Shown here: positions 1 to 8,713 of the stretch, in pieces
How positions within the stretch are numbered: the stretch's first letter is position 1
How the letters are laid out: each line of letters starts with the position of its first letter
Origin: Trinickia acidisoli
GTDB lineage: Bacteria; Pseudomonadota; Gammaproteobacteria; Burkholderiales; Burkholderiaceae
Direction: 5' to 3'
DNA length: 64,000 nucleotides
Assembly: GCF_017315725.1 (NCBI RefSeq)
Contig: NZ_JAFLRG010000001.1
Location: forward strand, 62,001-126,000
The notes under the pieces: model-generated
What the model was told of the DNA's origin: nothing
Seen by the model: the letters and a program-made list of their open reading frames with translations, nothing else
The model's database searches: none
Translations under genes and position numbers: made by a program

Positions 1-147
1 TTATCTGACCGGCTTACTTGAGCAACGATTGTTCGGCAAAGCATCTGATTGCATTCGGCACCGTGGGTGAATTGGTCGCGCCCATACCGTCGAAGGTTGA
101 TTTGAAGTAAAGGTGTTGGCCAACTCATTCCGGGCGGCAGCCGCGTC

Positions 148-2361
148 TCATATATGTTTTTCCAAGTCCGCGAAGAACAAGACCACCTCCTGATCGCACT
201 CGCTTTCAGCAAGGAGTCTCTCTGGTTGTTTGAGGTGATAGAAGTCTGACCGACGCCCGGATGCATCGCGCTTTTCAACGCGTAAAAAGTTATGGTTCAC
301 CAGCACCTTACTCAGCGTCGGCCAATTGGAATCGCGCAAAATCCGCTCCGACTGAATGTCGTCATCACCCGCGCGCAGCCAATATTGGCGGACCCGGCAG
401 GCTCGACCGAGCAACGCGTAGATGCCATGCTGTCGCACCTTATTGGACACGACAGAGTTTGCCGGAGAGCCGCTCGCGCGCCCCCGTACGTCGAGCCAAT
501 CGGCTATTTTGCCCGCATCGGTGATTTGTTCGCCCGCGCCGTTGGTAAGGACAGTCGGATTGGGAAATGACGTCGAGAATCGCGATCCTTCGTCAGCGAT
601 CAGACTTGTGATGCTGCAGTCGTTGAACTCAACCGATGTAAGGTCGGCCAGTCTGCAGTCCAACTGATTGACAACAACGGATGAAAATTTGGCCGGGCCA
701 GCGGTGCCGCGGGCGATCGCATCGTCAAGCTGAAGGGTGCTAAAGTGAACGGCGTCTTCTGCATTCACGGTCTGCAGCGCCGCTAAGAGCAATGCTCCAA
801 GGTTTCTCGCACCTCTATCGATGTTTGTATATTGTTGAGCCAAGCCCTGTGCCCGAATAAGGAAGTTGCGCATTGTCTGCGGCTTCGCAGAACCATATTC
901 TGACGCGACGTCGACGAACGTGATCAAAAATTCGGGACCCAGAATATTCCGTCGGATAAATTTAGGAACTTCCCCTCGAGCCAAGGCTTCGATTGCCACT
1001 CTTGCGAGATAGTAATTCTGAAGGTAAGTGTGTAGGAACGTCTTGTATCCAGGCCTTTCATCGTTGACAAGGAGTGCCACCACGGATGCGCGGTTTTTGA
1101 TCAACCCCACAATGTCAGCTGGGTAGCCATCGCCTAAGGCAGCTTCGGCGGTCCAGGCGAGCGTGCTTCCGTCAAGCGCCTCGCTCTGCATGTCTGCCAT
1201 TTCTCTGGCTACCTCTAGGAGAAAATTATCGAGGAAATTCTCGATCTGCTCCGATTGCAGCACCGCTTGAACTGCTTTTCCAAAAAGATTTGCCTCGCGG
1301 CTTAGTATTCCGCGCATCAAAAAGGGCGTGAGGTACCGCACATGCGTGCCTTTTATATCCTTCGGTTTCACGCGTTCAGCGAGAAGTCGTAGGAATACCG
1401 GCCTCAGAGCAAACGAGCCCTCCTCCAGCAGAACTGAGATCGAAGGAATGCCGAAGCTCGCCTCACCCCACGCTTCGTGTGTCGACAGCCAACTTTTCGC
1501 TTGCTCAGCGGTGGGGGCTTGCATCGTGATGCCGCTAACCAAGTCAACACCTTCTCGCAAGCTGTTGACGTCTTTCATTATGCGATCACGCCCGATGAAC
1601 GTGTCCCTACCCGCAAGGATTAGCGTCCCTAGACCGCGGGCGCTTTTTATCAGTTCGCTGAGTTGTGCCCAAGCCGTCTCGTAGCCGTTGGGATCTCCAA
1701 GTTCGTCGAAACCATCGATTGCGGCCATGATCAAGCCGTGACGCACGAGCACGGGGACTTGGTCGTACGTGACGTTAGAACGAATCGTCTGCAGACTGAA
1801 GGCCATAAGATCGTCGAGATTAGATAGCACTCGACCTCTGCTTTTTACGTGCAAAATCACGGGGCGCGGCGCAGTTTTGTACGATTCAGCCCGAAGCAGC
1901 GCTAGCTCGGAAATGAGGTACGTTTTACCTATGCCAGCAGGCCCATCAAGGACGATCACTTCCGTAGCGTCCTGTGGGCGTTCATCGACGCCGATTAACG
2001 CGTCGATTTCTTCGGCACCGCTAGCGATGGTTCCCATGCGAGTGCGCGCGCTTATCGGTATTGAGCGCTTACGATCGCCGAGTTCTCGCTTCAGAATTTC
2101 GATCTGAATCTCCGCCCACCGCTTCAAATTTGCAAAGATATCGGAAGCGAGTAGCGCGGAAAGTGACACGTGGTTTCGGGGAGGTGCCTTGCCCCAGGTC
2201 GACTTGATCGTGCCGGCTCGTTCATCGATTACGATTTTCAGATCGCGGCCGTCCCTCAAAAAACGTATCGTATATTTCTCTTTTTCGAGTGCGATTTTCG
2301 GTGCATCGGCACCGATGTCGACGAATGGAGAAAAATCAGCGAGTAGTTGTTCCCTGTTCAT
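148..2361 (-). CDS. NACHT/STAND-type NTPase, putative defence sensor
   Basis: This 737-residue protein has a Walker A motif GPAGIGKT at residues 140-147 and a hydrophobic Walker B strand ending in DGFDEL near 216-221. A sensor-like segment (LILAGRD) follows near 247-253. This order is that of NACHT/STAND signal-transduction ATPases. The first ~110 residues match nothing I recognise. The region after the NTPase core is helical, and a stretch near residues 545-580 has a pentapeptide-repeat-like look (CRLADLTSVEFNDCSI). The ATG is supported by AAAGG ten bases upstream. It lies 9 bp downstream of the NYN-domain gene on the same strand, so the two are almost certainly cotranscribed. STAND NTPases of this size in mobile elements are commonly anti-phage sensors. 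That role is inferred here from architecture and context, not from a named family match. Confidence 0.8.
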   Translation of the reverse strand: MNREQLLADFSPFVDIGADAPKIALEKEKYTIRFLRDGRDLKIVIDERAGTIKSTWGKAPPRNHVSLSALLASDIFANLKRWAEIQIEILKRELGDRKRSIPISARTRMGTIASGAEEIDALIGVDERPQDATEVIVLDGPAGIGKTYLISELALLRAESYKTAPRPVILHVKSRGRVLSNLDDLMAFSLQTIRSNVTYDQVPVLVRHGLIMAAIDGFDELGDPNGYETAWAQLSELIKSARGLGTLILAGRDTFIGRDRIMKDVNSLREGVDLVSGITMQAPTAEQAKSWLSTHEAWGEASFGIPSISVLLEEGSFALRPVFLRLLAERVKPKDIKGTHVRYLTPFLMRGILSREANLFGKAVQAVLQSEQIENFLDNFLLEVAREMADMQSEALDGSTLAWTAEAALGDGYPADIVGLIKNRASVVALLVNDERPGYKTFLHTYLQNYYLARVAIEALARGEVPKFIRRNILGPEFLITFVDVASEYGSAKPQTMRNFLIRAQGLAQQYTNIDRGARNLGALLLAALQTVNAEDAVHFSTLQLDDAIARGTAGPAKFSSVVVNQLDCRLADLTSVEFNDCSITSLIADEGSRFSTSFPNPTVLTNGAGEQITDAGKIADWLDVRGRASGSPANSVVSNKVRQHGIYALLGRACRVRQYWLRAGDDDIQSERILRDSNWPTLSKVLVNHNFLRVEKRDASGRRSDFYHLKQPERLLAESECDQEVVLFFADLEKHI

Positions 2362-2370
2362 ACATACCTT

Positions 2371-3045
2371 TTAGCGGGCATCGAGGCCATCTAGCAAAAG
2401 AAAATTATTGCCGCGAGTGCGTTGGCTTATCAGAAGTGCTTTCGCTCCCCGCGAGCTGATAATCGCCTCCGCGGTAAATAACGGGGGAACCAAGTCGTCG
2501 TCCTCCCCGACCATAATTATCCAATCCTCTGGGTCTTGATACGCGCACACCACAGTGTCAGCGGCCATGGCAGTGTCGACCATTTTTTCCTCGTGCCCCT
2601 TAAATCCCCGGTCCCGACACGTGTTGGGCAAATGTATCGCAATCTTTGCGTGCAATCTTCTAGGCAGCGCAGAGATTAGGCAGTCTCCATAACCGATATT
2701 GCTGGAGTAGGTTACATTGCTCCGTTCCGAAAGAGAGGGGAAGTCTGTCTCGGAAATGACCTGTCTGATTGCTTTTAAATTCAAGGTAGGTTCGTAGCCC
2801 TTGCGCCATCCGTGATAGAGGCGCAAAGAAACTTGAAAATACATTTGCTCGCTGATATCTGCCAGGCGACGTGCGATTCGGCGAGTGACTTGCTGAAAAG
2901 CGGTGCGAGCGGCAGTCAGGGGCTCTTGTTCGCACGGGATACTTGTAAGCAAGAGTTGCGAGTTCCAGTCCACGAATGCTGAGACTTTTACAAATGGTCG
3001 CCGTGTTGGTATGGCGCCCCCGGTATTGACAATGTTCGCGGTCAT
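2371..3045 (-). CDS. NYN (PIN-like) domain protein, putative RNase effector
   Basis: The 224-residue product has the acidic-site layout of the NYN/LabA branch of the PIN nuclease superfamily. FVDWNSQ places Asp26 and Asn28 in the first strand. KMVDTAMAAD gives Asp157 and Asp163, and VGEDDDLVPP gives Asp182-184 at the end of the later strand. In NYN proteins these residues form the metal-dependent nuclease site. The segment between residues 40 and 140 is less typical and may be an insertion that reads a substrate. The gene is first of two, 9 bp ahead of the NACHT NTPase gene. The natural reading is nuclease effector plus NTPase sensor. No clear Shine-Dalgarno sequence precedes the ATG. The nuclease assignment is good; the defence role is inference. 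Confidence 0.75.
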   Translation of the reverse strand: MTANIVNTGGAIPTRRPFVKVSAFVDWNSQLLLTSIPCEQEPLTAARTAFQQVTRRIARRLADISEQMYFQVSLRLYHGWRKGYEPTLNLKAIRQVISETDFPSLSERSNVTYSSNIGYGDCLISALPRRLHAKIAIHLPNTCRDRGFKGHEEKMVDTAMAADTVVCAYQDPEDWIIMVGEDDDLVPPLFTAEAIISSRGAKALLISQRTRGNNFLLLDGLDAR

Positions 3046-3306
3046 GAAATGATCTGTTATGGAAGCACGAGATTGGCTGAACGGCGTGCTGACTCTCGGA
3101 CGCTCATTCGTCTATTCAATTTCGGCACCAAGTCTACCCGTTTTGCGTCAGCTCGTACCCAACCCAAGTATGGAGCAGCGAAATTAGCCTTCGCTCGTCG
3201 AGGAAGCTGTGCAAGCTGGCGTGCGAGATGTTGTGACGAATGTACCGTGCGGGCCAGTCGAAGCTCGTGGAACACTACCGTGCGACCAGTTGGGCAGCCG
3301 AAGGGT

Positions 3307-3561
3307 TCATTTAGGGCGAGGGGAGCGCAACTTTACTGGTTCGTTAGGTTCTGTTGCAGGGATGGCTTGCTGGGTTGACGCACCGCCATGTGTTTCCCGC
3401 TTTTCCTCCTCCTCTTCCCGCGCGCGGGCCAAGCTGATCCGCCGGGCGGCAATGTTCTCCTTCAGCCACGCGATCCGGGTCTTTTCATTATCTGTGGCTC
3501 GATTCCCGCCCTGCGTGCGGACTTCCAGCAAGTGAAGCTCGTTGATCAGCAGTTCTAGCAT
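3307..3561 (-). CDS. Small charged coiled-coil-like protein of the mobile element
   Basis: This 84-residue product is rich in Arg, Glu and Lys, with a run ARAREEEEEKRE that would be helical, followed by a Pro/Ala-rich tail. It resembles no family I can name. It lies just downstream of the relaxase gene on the same strand, about 45 bases after it, and so probably belongs to the mobilisation operon. Its start follows an AAAAGGAGT sequence, a good ribosome binding site, which supports its being a real gene. The 261 bases between it and the NYN gene (3046-3306) contain no convincing gene. Confidence 0.5.
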   Translation of the reverse strand: MLELLINELHLLEVRTQGGNRATDNEKTRIAWLKENIAARRISLARAREEEEEKRETHGGASTQQAIPATEPNEPVKLRSPRPK

Positions 3562-3606
3562 GAGGACTCCTTTTGAATGGGTATGAGAATATCTTGACTG
3601 CTAGTG

Positions 3607-5328
3607 CTACGTCCTCGGCGCGGGAGCGTTGCGCATCGCGGATTTCGTGCTTGGCTCTGGCGTGGCTGGGTCAGGCTTGCCACTTTCGGCAAGGCGCTGT
3701 CCGTGCTTGTTCCTGGCGAGGGCAAGTGTCGAGAGAGTTTTCGTCGTATCGCTCACAGAAATGGCTTCGGCCAGCGCCAGGCGCAGCTCGGCCAGCGGAT
3801 GGCCAGGCTCCTTTTCTATGGCCTGCCGCACACGCTCAGCCGCTGCCGCCACCTCGCTGGGGGGCTTGTCGTTGATGCGCTCGACCTCAGAAGGGAACAA
3901 GCCCAGCGCTCGCCCTTCATCCTTGCTGATAAGCCCTTCCGCGACCGCCGCTCGAACGGCGAAGCGTGCCGCTTCGTGCTTGCGCAGGCGCTCGGCCTCT
4001 GCCGACATTGCCTGGGATGGCGGGATATGGCGAGTCTCTTGCTGTACCCACGCTTTTTCCAGAGCACCTATGTCCAGATTTGGCGAAGCGGCGATTGCCG
4101 CGACTACCCCCAATAGGGCGTCGGCCTTGGGTAAGGACTGCTGCACGCGGGTTTCGGCAGCCTGCTGCTGCGCGACGGCCTCTAGTCGCGCGTGTTCGGC
4201 GTGCCGCCGCTGGGCCACGTAACGAGCGGCGAGGCGTTCCCGGGACTCCGCGATGATGGCTTGTGCCCTTGCATGTTCGGCCTGCTTCGCCGCGGTCTGG
4301 CGGCCTTTAAGATGCTCGCGCAGAGTTTCCAGCCTCGCGCGCAACACGACGTCACGCACAGCCCCGTCGATCGCTTTGCTGACCAGCTGAACGGCTTCAT
4401 TCATGTGTTGGTCGGTCAGCCTGCCGCTATCGACCAATTTCTGCATGATTTCGGCGGTCTGCCGGGCCTCGGCCTGCCGCCGGGCTAGCGCCTCGCGTTC
4501 GGCCAGCGCCGCGCGCAGCTCGGTTTCGGCATCGATCACACCGTGCTCGATCGCAGCGACAGCCCTTTCTCGTTCGCCCTCGGCCCTAGCTGCCTCAAGA
4601 CGCCGCGTAGCGGCCTGCGCCTCGATGCGATCGAACACGGAGCTAGGGCGGTCGCGGCGCAATATCTCGGTGACCGCGGGACCGAGGTGCTGCGTCGGAT
4701 CGCGATTGATACCCTGCGCGCACAACGATCGGTGGTCGATCCGCTCGCCCCGCCCGTTGGCCGCCATGCGCTTGTTGTGAAGCTCGGCCCAGCGCGGACG
4801 TTCACGATCGGCAAAATTCTGGATCCGGTGTCTTTGGCAGTGGATCGGATCGAGATTGACGGTTTTCTTGCCGAGCGTACCGTCGGGCGCGACGGCGCAG
4901 GCCGACATGAGTACATGGGCGTGGTAGTTCCGAACGTCCGAACCCTTGTGCGTGTCGGGTCGGTGAATCGCTACATCGACGGCCACGCTGTAACGATCGG
5001 CCAGCTCAAGCCCCTAGTCGAACGCAAGCTTTTCGCGGGCGGGCTCGTCCAGCTCGTAGGGCAACGCGAGTGTGAACTCCCGAGCTAGCAGAGCGTCGCC
5101 GCGCTTGTGGTGTAACTCAACACGATTCCAGAAGGTGGCGCGATCTTCGCTGCCACCACCAGGCATCATTAGCCGGGAGGCCAAGACGCCCGACTTTCGA
5201 CTGTAGTCGTGAACCTCACCCGTGCGCTCGTCTGTGATTTTCTCGCCCGCGCGATATGCAGCGGCGGCAGTGGCCGAGCGCCCCGCGCTACGGGAGATAA
5301 CTTTCACGGACATATGGAACTGCGCCAT
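3607..5328 (-). pseudogene. mobA: MobA/MobL-family relaxase interrupted by in-frame TAG
   Basis: This would be a 573-residue plasmid mobilisation relaxase of the MobA/MobL family, which nicks DNA at oriT. The N-terminal piece starts MAQFHMSVKVISRS and includes the conserved TAAAAYRAGE tyrosine region. The second piece has the HUH-type histidine motif (RNYHAHVLM) followed by GKKTVNLDP and a long Arg/Glu/Ala-rich coiled coil. The two pieces are in the same frame, separated only by a TAG at 5014-5016. The sequence reads through as LAFD-stop-GLELADRYSVAVDV, a normal relaxase junction. A single CAG to TAG change or a read error would explain it. A GTG at 4986 could restart translation, but without the catalytic tyrosine. 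Start 5328 is chosen because MAQFH is the usual family N-terminus. Confidence 0.85.
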
Positions 5329-5451
5329 GGCAACCTCGTTTCTTTTGGCCTCGCAGAGTCCGGCTGAAGGCCCGCACGTAATCCCCACAGGGGATTACTC
5401 TAAGTGCGCCCTTGCTGTCGCTCGGGCCCTACCCCGGACACGATTAATCGC

Positions 5452-5745
5452 TCAGTAGCGTGCCAGGCTGAAAAGCGCGCGATCGTCTGGACGGACCAGC
5501 CATCTATCGAATTTTCCGTCTTCAAGAGTTGCGGCAGTGAAGCCGCGTTGCTCCATGATTTCCAGCATGAATGCGCCAAGCAGAATCTTTCGACGGGTAT
5601 CGATTGCGCGCTCCTGCTTGGCCTGGGTGGCTCGATGCCTTGCTTCGATTAATTGCTTCTTGGCTTTGAGCTGTTTGAGCTTTTCGACAGTCAGCGCGAT
5701 TCTCTGATCGATTGTCTGTTTGCGCTCGGTCATTGCTTTTTCCAT
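5452..5745 (-). CDS. TraD/MobC-like small mobilisation protein
   Basis: The 97-residue basic protein has an N-terminal coiled helix (EKLKQLKAKKQLIEARHR) followed by DTRRKILLGAFMLEIME. That is the layout of the small TraD-type conjugal transfer proteins found next to MobA/MobL relaxases, in which an R-K-x-x-LGA segment is conserved. It is probably a relaxosome accessory protein. The gene lies upstream of the relaxase gene on the same strand. Its 5' end overlaps the 3' end of the winged-helix gene by 16 bases, consistent with one mobilisation operon. Confidence 0.65.
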   Translation of the reverse strand: MEKAMTERKQTIDQRIALTVEKLKQLKAKKQLIEARHRATQAKQERAIDTRRKILLGAFMLEIMEQRGFTAATLEDGKFDRWLVRPDDRALFSLARY

Positions 5746-6764
5746 GTCGGTTGTGGATCTCTCGTAGTGTCGTGGGGCTCTTCTTGGTGAATATCTACGA
5801 GGTTGGTCTCCTGATGATGCGTAATGGAATCTCGCGCGGCTGCTGCTTTGAGGACAGCGCGCAAACTGGAAATTGCTTTTGGGTTGGAGGATCTTCCCTC
5901 GCTTGCTGGCGCGATTGGTTGTGGAGGAACCATGCTTCGAGCGACGGCTTCAGCGTTGGCTTTGGCGCGGGCTCTATTGGCGGCAATTTCGAGTGCTCCC
6001 GAACGATCGAATGGATTCTCCCCTTGCCCCAACAACGACCGCTTTACCGTCGTGATCCAGCGAGCGATTGAACCCGGCGGATCGATTGGGCGTCGCAGTC
6101 GATGTTCGAGTGTGTCGGCCAAAATTTGACGTTGTTCAACAGATAGGTCCGCGAATGCAAGGTCGAGCAAGTCGCGGTAGACGGCTGCCTTCGATTCGAT
6201 GACGACCACCTCTATCCCCCCGGTGCGAGTGGTGGTGTTTGTTAATAGAGTCTCCGTAGGAGACTCTTTTGGTAGTGTTTTATCGGCGGTTTGCTCATCG
6301 ATGGGGAGCGCATCAACGGAGCGACCATCGATGGAGTTTTTGCTGATGGCTGGCATCGTAGAAGTCTCAAGAGTTCTTACTCGGCTTGGCTTTTCGTCCC
6401 CATCAGTCGGTTCTCCGTCGATGGATTCTTTGCGTGTAGCGTTCGGTTTTCGTTTGCCTGGCTCGGGGACTTCTTCCGGAACGTCGAAGTCCAATTTCCA
6501 GACCCATTGCCCGAGCGCGCCACGCGTACGAGAAATTGCGAGGTAGCCAGCGTCCCGCAGTTCACGAGAGGCGGTACGCCAAGCGGATACCCCGATTCCG
6601 AGCCGATATTGAAGGTGCTCTACAGAAATTGTCCAACCAAGAGGCTTGACCTGTATCCAGGCTGCTGCGGTCCGTGCGACGGGGCCAAGCCGAGGATCCT
6701 CAAGCGTTCTTTCTTCTACGATGCCGAAACGATGACGTCTGCGATTAATGATGGTTGCTTTCAT
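5730..6764 (-). CDS. Winged-helix plasmid-type protein
   Basis: The product is 344 residues from the ATG at 6764, chosen because MKATIINRRRHRFGIVEER begins the conserved-looking part. A longer in-frame extension to 6827 would overlap the AlpA-like gene. Residues ~10-90 contain a helix-turn-helix pattern (TISVEHLQYRLGIGVSAWRTASRELRDAGY) like replication or phage helix-turn-helix proteins, ending in a basic wing. A low-complexity linker follows, then a helical C-terminal domain. It may bind the origin or the operon promoter; I cannot decide between replication initiator and regulator. Its place directly upstream of mobilisation genes fits a mobilisable plasmid backbone captured in the chromosome. 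Confidence 0.55.
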   Translation of the reverse strand: MKATIINRRRHRFGIVEERTLEDPRLGPVARTAAAWIQVKPLGWTISVEHLQYRLGIGVSAWRTASRELRDAGYLAISRTRGALGQWVWKLDFDVPEEVPEPGKRKPNATRKESIDGEPTDGDEKPSRVRTLETSTMPAISKNSIDGRSVDALPIDEQTADKTLPKESPTETLLTNTTTRTGGIEVVVIESKAAVYRDLLDLAFADLSVEQRQILADTLEHRLRRPIDPPGSIARWITTVKRSLLGQGENPFDRSGALEIAANRARAKANAEAVARSMVPPQPIAPASEGRSSNPKAISSLRAVLKAAAARDSITHHQETNLVDIHQEEPHDTTRDPQPTWKKQ

Positions 6765-6795
6765 GGTTGTTTCCGGGCGCGTTGATGATTTCGGA

Positions 6796-7005
6796 TCAGC
6801 CTTGAAGCCAGGCGCGCACGTTGCCAAGACGCCACCGCAGGCGTCCGATTCTTACGTCTGGTTTTGGCAGACCGGCGACTTTCTTTTGACGGATGCTATT
6901 TGGTGAGAACCCAGTGATTGCCGCAAACTCATTGGCATCAATGAGGGCGTTGTCGTCGAGCTGGCCGATGCACTTGGCGAGTTCAAATTGTTCTTTGGTT
7001 CGCAT
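6796..7005 (-). CDS. AlpA-like excisionase/regulator
   Basis: This 69-residue protein has a MerR/AlpA-type helix-turn-helix: DANEFAAITGFSPNSIRQKK followed by GLPKPDVRIGRLRWRLGNVRAWLQG. The pattern 'P-x-x-x-R-x-G-R-x-R-W' and the closing tryptophan-leucine helix are typical of AlpA proteins. In P4-like elements and plasmids these activate integrase or act as recombination directionality factors. It is the first gene of the leftward set and is preceded by a good AAGGAG ribosome binding site (CCTT at 7014-7017 on the + strand). It likely controls the operon running from here to the relaxase. Confidence 0.7.
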   Translation of the reverse strand: MRTKEQFELAKCIGQLDDNALIDANEFAAITGFSPNSIRQKKVAGLPKPDVRIGRLRWRLGNVRAWLQG

Positions 7006-7098
7006 AAAGGCTCCTTAAGGCTAAACATCGCTACTGCTTGAAGTCGTAGGTGTAAGGTAGTAGCCTCAGGCGCTGATATCGAGGAACAAAACTCGGAA

Positions 7099-7938
7099 AT
7101 GCAGAACTATCTTTCGTATTTAGGGCGGGGAGATGACCTCCAGGCGTTATTTACATTACGCCTTGGGACTTCGAGGCCGGCTCGCTCCTCTACTGACATA
7201 ACCAACGTTTTGCAGATGTTGGCCGCCGCCTCTGGCAAGAGCATTGGTAAGCTCGGGGACGAATTGCTTCATGAAACCCCCGTTGCTGGTAGTCGGTTTG
7301 AGGGGCACTATCTGAGGCGATATGTAAACGCCGGTAGGAAATGGCTTCGGGGCAGCGCAAAGCCCAAAATGATGAGCATTGGGAGTGCTCTCGCACTTAT
7401 CCAATCGGCGTTGCAGGCAGGGGCCATCGATGAGGCGCGCGCAGGGGTACTTTTGAGGTGCCTTGATCGCGAAGATATTCTGGGTGCGTTGGCGAAGGGC
7501 TGGCGCGAGAAGAAGCGTGCGTACCCAACTACTATCAAGGCATGGCGACAGGTTTGGGAGATGGCCCGGATTGAGGCGCAAGCAGTTTGGGACGGTCGCC
7601 CGGACTGGCATAAGGCCCTTGTAATTACCAATCTTGGATCTCGATATGAGGGTGGTGAAGTGGGGATAGCCGAGGCGGAATTAGACGAAGCGGACATGGT
7701 TGAGGCCATTGTCCGGACAGTCCTAAGTGATGCTGGTGCGTCAATTGTCCAGACGGCCGTCGGTGATGGGTTGCTTGATGCTGGAAGAGTCCGCGCCCAC
7801 GAGTCTCCCCAATACAAAATTGGAGACGTCCTAACGGGAAGTGATGTCTTCGTCGAAACGACGATCGTGGACGGCGAAAAGATGTATGAGGAAGATCACT
7901 TCCTCGTGTATGGGTTACGGACGGCAGTTGACCCGTAA
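7099..7938 (+). CDS. Unknown 279-residue protein next to the attachment site
   Basis: I do not recognise this protein. It has no signal peptide or membrane segment. The first ~170 residues are mostly helical and the last ~70 contain probable strands (YKIGDVLTGSDVFVETTIVDG). It is transcribed divergently from the AlpA-like gene, with a ~90-base shared promoter region. It is the last gene before the tRNA fragment that marks the element end. Cargo genes with accessory functions are often in this position, but nothing in the sequence shows its role. Its base composition matches the rest of the mobile element rather than the GC-rich chromosome. Confidence 0.6.
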   Translation: MQNYLSYLGRGDDLQALFTLRLGTSRPARSSTDITNVLQMLAAASGKSIGKLGDELLHETPVAGSRFEGHYLRRYVNAGRKWLRGSAKPKMMSIGSALALIQSALQAGAIDEARAGVLLRCLDREDILGALAKGWREKKRAYPTTIKAWRQVWEMARIEAQAVWDGRPDWHKALVITNLGSRYEGGEVGIAEAELDEADMVEAIVRTVLSDAGASIVQTAVGDGLLDAGRVRAHESPQYKIGDVLTGSDVFVETTIVDGEKMYEEDHFLVYGLRTAVDP

Positions 7939-8068
7939 TCTGCCCGTAGATGCATCGCTAAAGTTTGCTAAACTCTGCGACATCAAGCTAACGCATGCTC
8001 GCATAAGTGCTTGATCAGAAAAAGATTAATTGTGTAAGTCATTGAATCCATTACGGGTTCCTCGCGGA

Positions 8069-8113
8069 CTCCGAAGGCAGGGGTTGCTGGTTCGATCCCA
8101 GCCGGGCGCGCCA
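8069..8113 (+). other. 3' fragment of tRNA-Arg(CCG): probable attachment site
   Basis: The 45 bases run from the anticodon loop (CTCCGAA, anticodon CCG) through the 3' half of the anticodon stem (GGCAG), the variable loop, the T arm (GCTGGTTCGATCCCAGC) and the acceptor strand CCGGGCGCG to an encoded CCA. The 5' half of the tRNA is absent: the bases before the fragment do not pair with it. A 3' tRNA fragment of this length is the usual direct repeat left when a tyrosine-recombinase element integrates into a tRNA gene. The intact tRNA-Arg gene should lie at the other end of the element, to the left of this window. Confidence 0.8.
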
Positions 8114-8288
8114 TCTGGTTTTCCTCAAAAATCCCCTTAGATCCTGAAAAGCCCCGCCAGATAAGGCGTTGCGGGAAATTTGCGTCCGCACGAAGCCGGA
8201 GAACTCCCGTGAAATCCGGCGTTTGCATGTCTCAGAAGTTGTACCCAAAATGGTTGTTCCTCGATTTTGCCTTTTGGGGTGCAAGATC

Positions 8289-8436
8289 ATGGGACAGCTC
8301 ACCGACTTGCAGGTCAAGAAAGCGGAGCACCGGACGAGAGAATACTTTCTGGCGGATGGCGATGGGTTGTACCTGCGTGTTCATCCGACTCGTAAGGTCT
8401 GGGTTTATCGCTACATGCGAATTCGCGGATACGACC
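8289..8436 (+). pseudogene. N-terminal remnant of P4-type integrase
   Basis: From the ATG, the first ~46 codons read MGQLTDLQVKKAEHRTREYF, then FLADGDGLYLRVHP and a KVWVYRYMRIRG segment. This is the N-terminal arm-binding domain (DUF4102 type) of P4-family tyrosine integrases. Such integrases are ~400 residues, and here homology stops near 8430, where an unrelated transposase tail begins. No catalytic domain remains. It lies 175 bases after the tRNA fragment and points away from it, the standard place for an integrase, so it probably marks an older island in the same tRNA site. Confidence 0.75.
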
Positions 8437-8619
8437 GGCGGAGCGAAGGCGAGTGCCAATCTCTATTCGCTCGTTGAGTCGCGCAAGGCCAATGGTGTCG
8501 ACGCCTATCGCTATCTGACCGAATTGTTCAAGGCGTTGCCTTACGCGCGAAGCGCCGACGACTATGAAGCGTTGTTGCCATGGACGCTGGGGCAGCGCGG
8601 GGATGACACCGCGGCCTAA
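8437..8619 (+). pseudogene. C-terminal remnant of IS66-family transposase
   Basis: About 60 codons in the frame GGAKASANLYSLVESRKANG, followed by DAYRYLTELFKALPYARS and EALLPWTL, match the C-terminal end of IS66 TnpC transposases (KASANLYSLIETAKANG type). The rest of the ~500-residue transposase is absent, and the junction with the integrase remnant is direct. This suggests an IS66 insertion into the integrase gene followed by a deletion. The next ~95 bases to the doc gene hold nothing recognisable. Confidence 0.75.
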
Positions 8620-8713
8620 TTCGCGTCACCGTGCAAGAGCATGGTCAATCGACCGCTTACCCCGTAACTGGTTAAACCCACCGCGAGTTTCGAGTTTAAT
8701 CTCGTCCGCCGAC

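Noticed and set aside
8289..8436. Integrase as the active recombinase of the NYN-NACHT element
   Set aside because: Only the N-terminal arm-binding domain remains and it points away from that element, so it belongs to another, decayed island.
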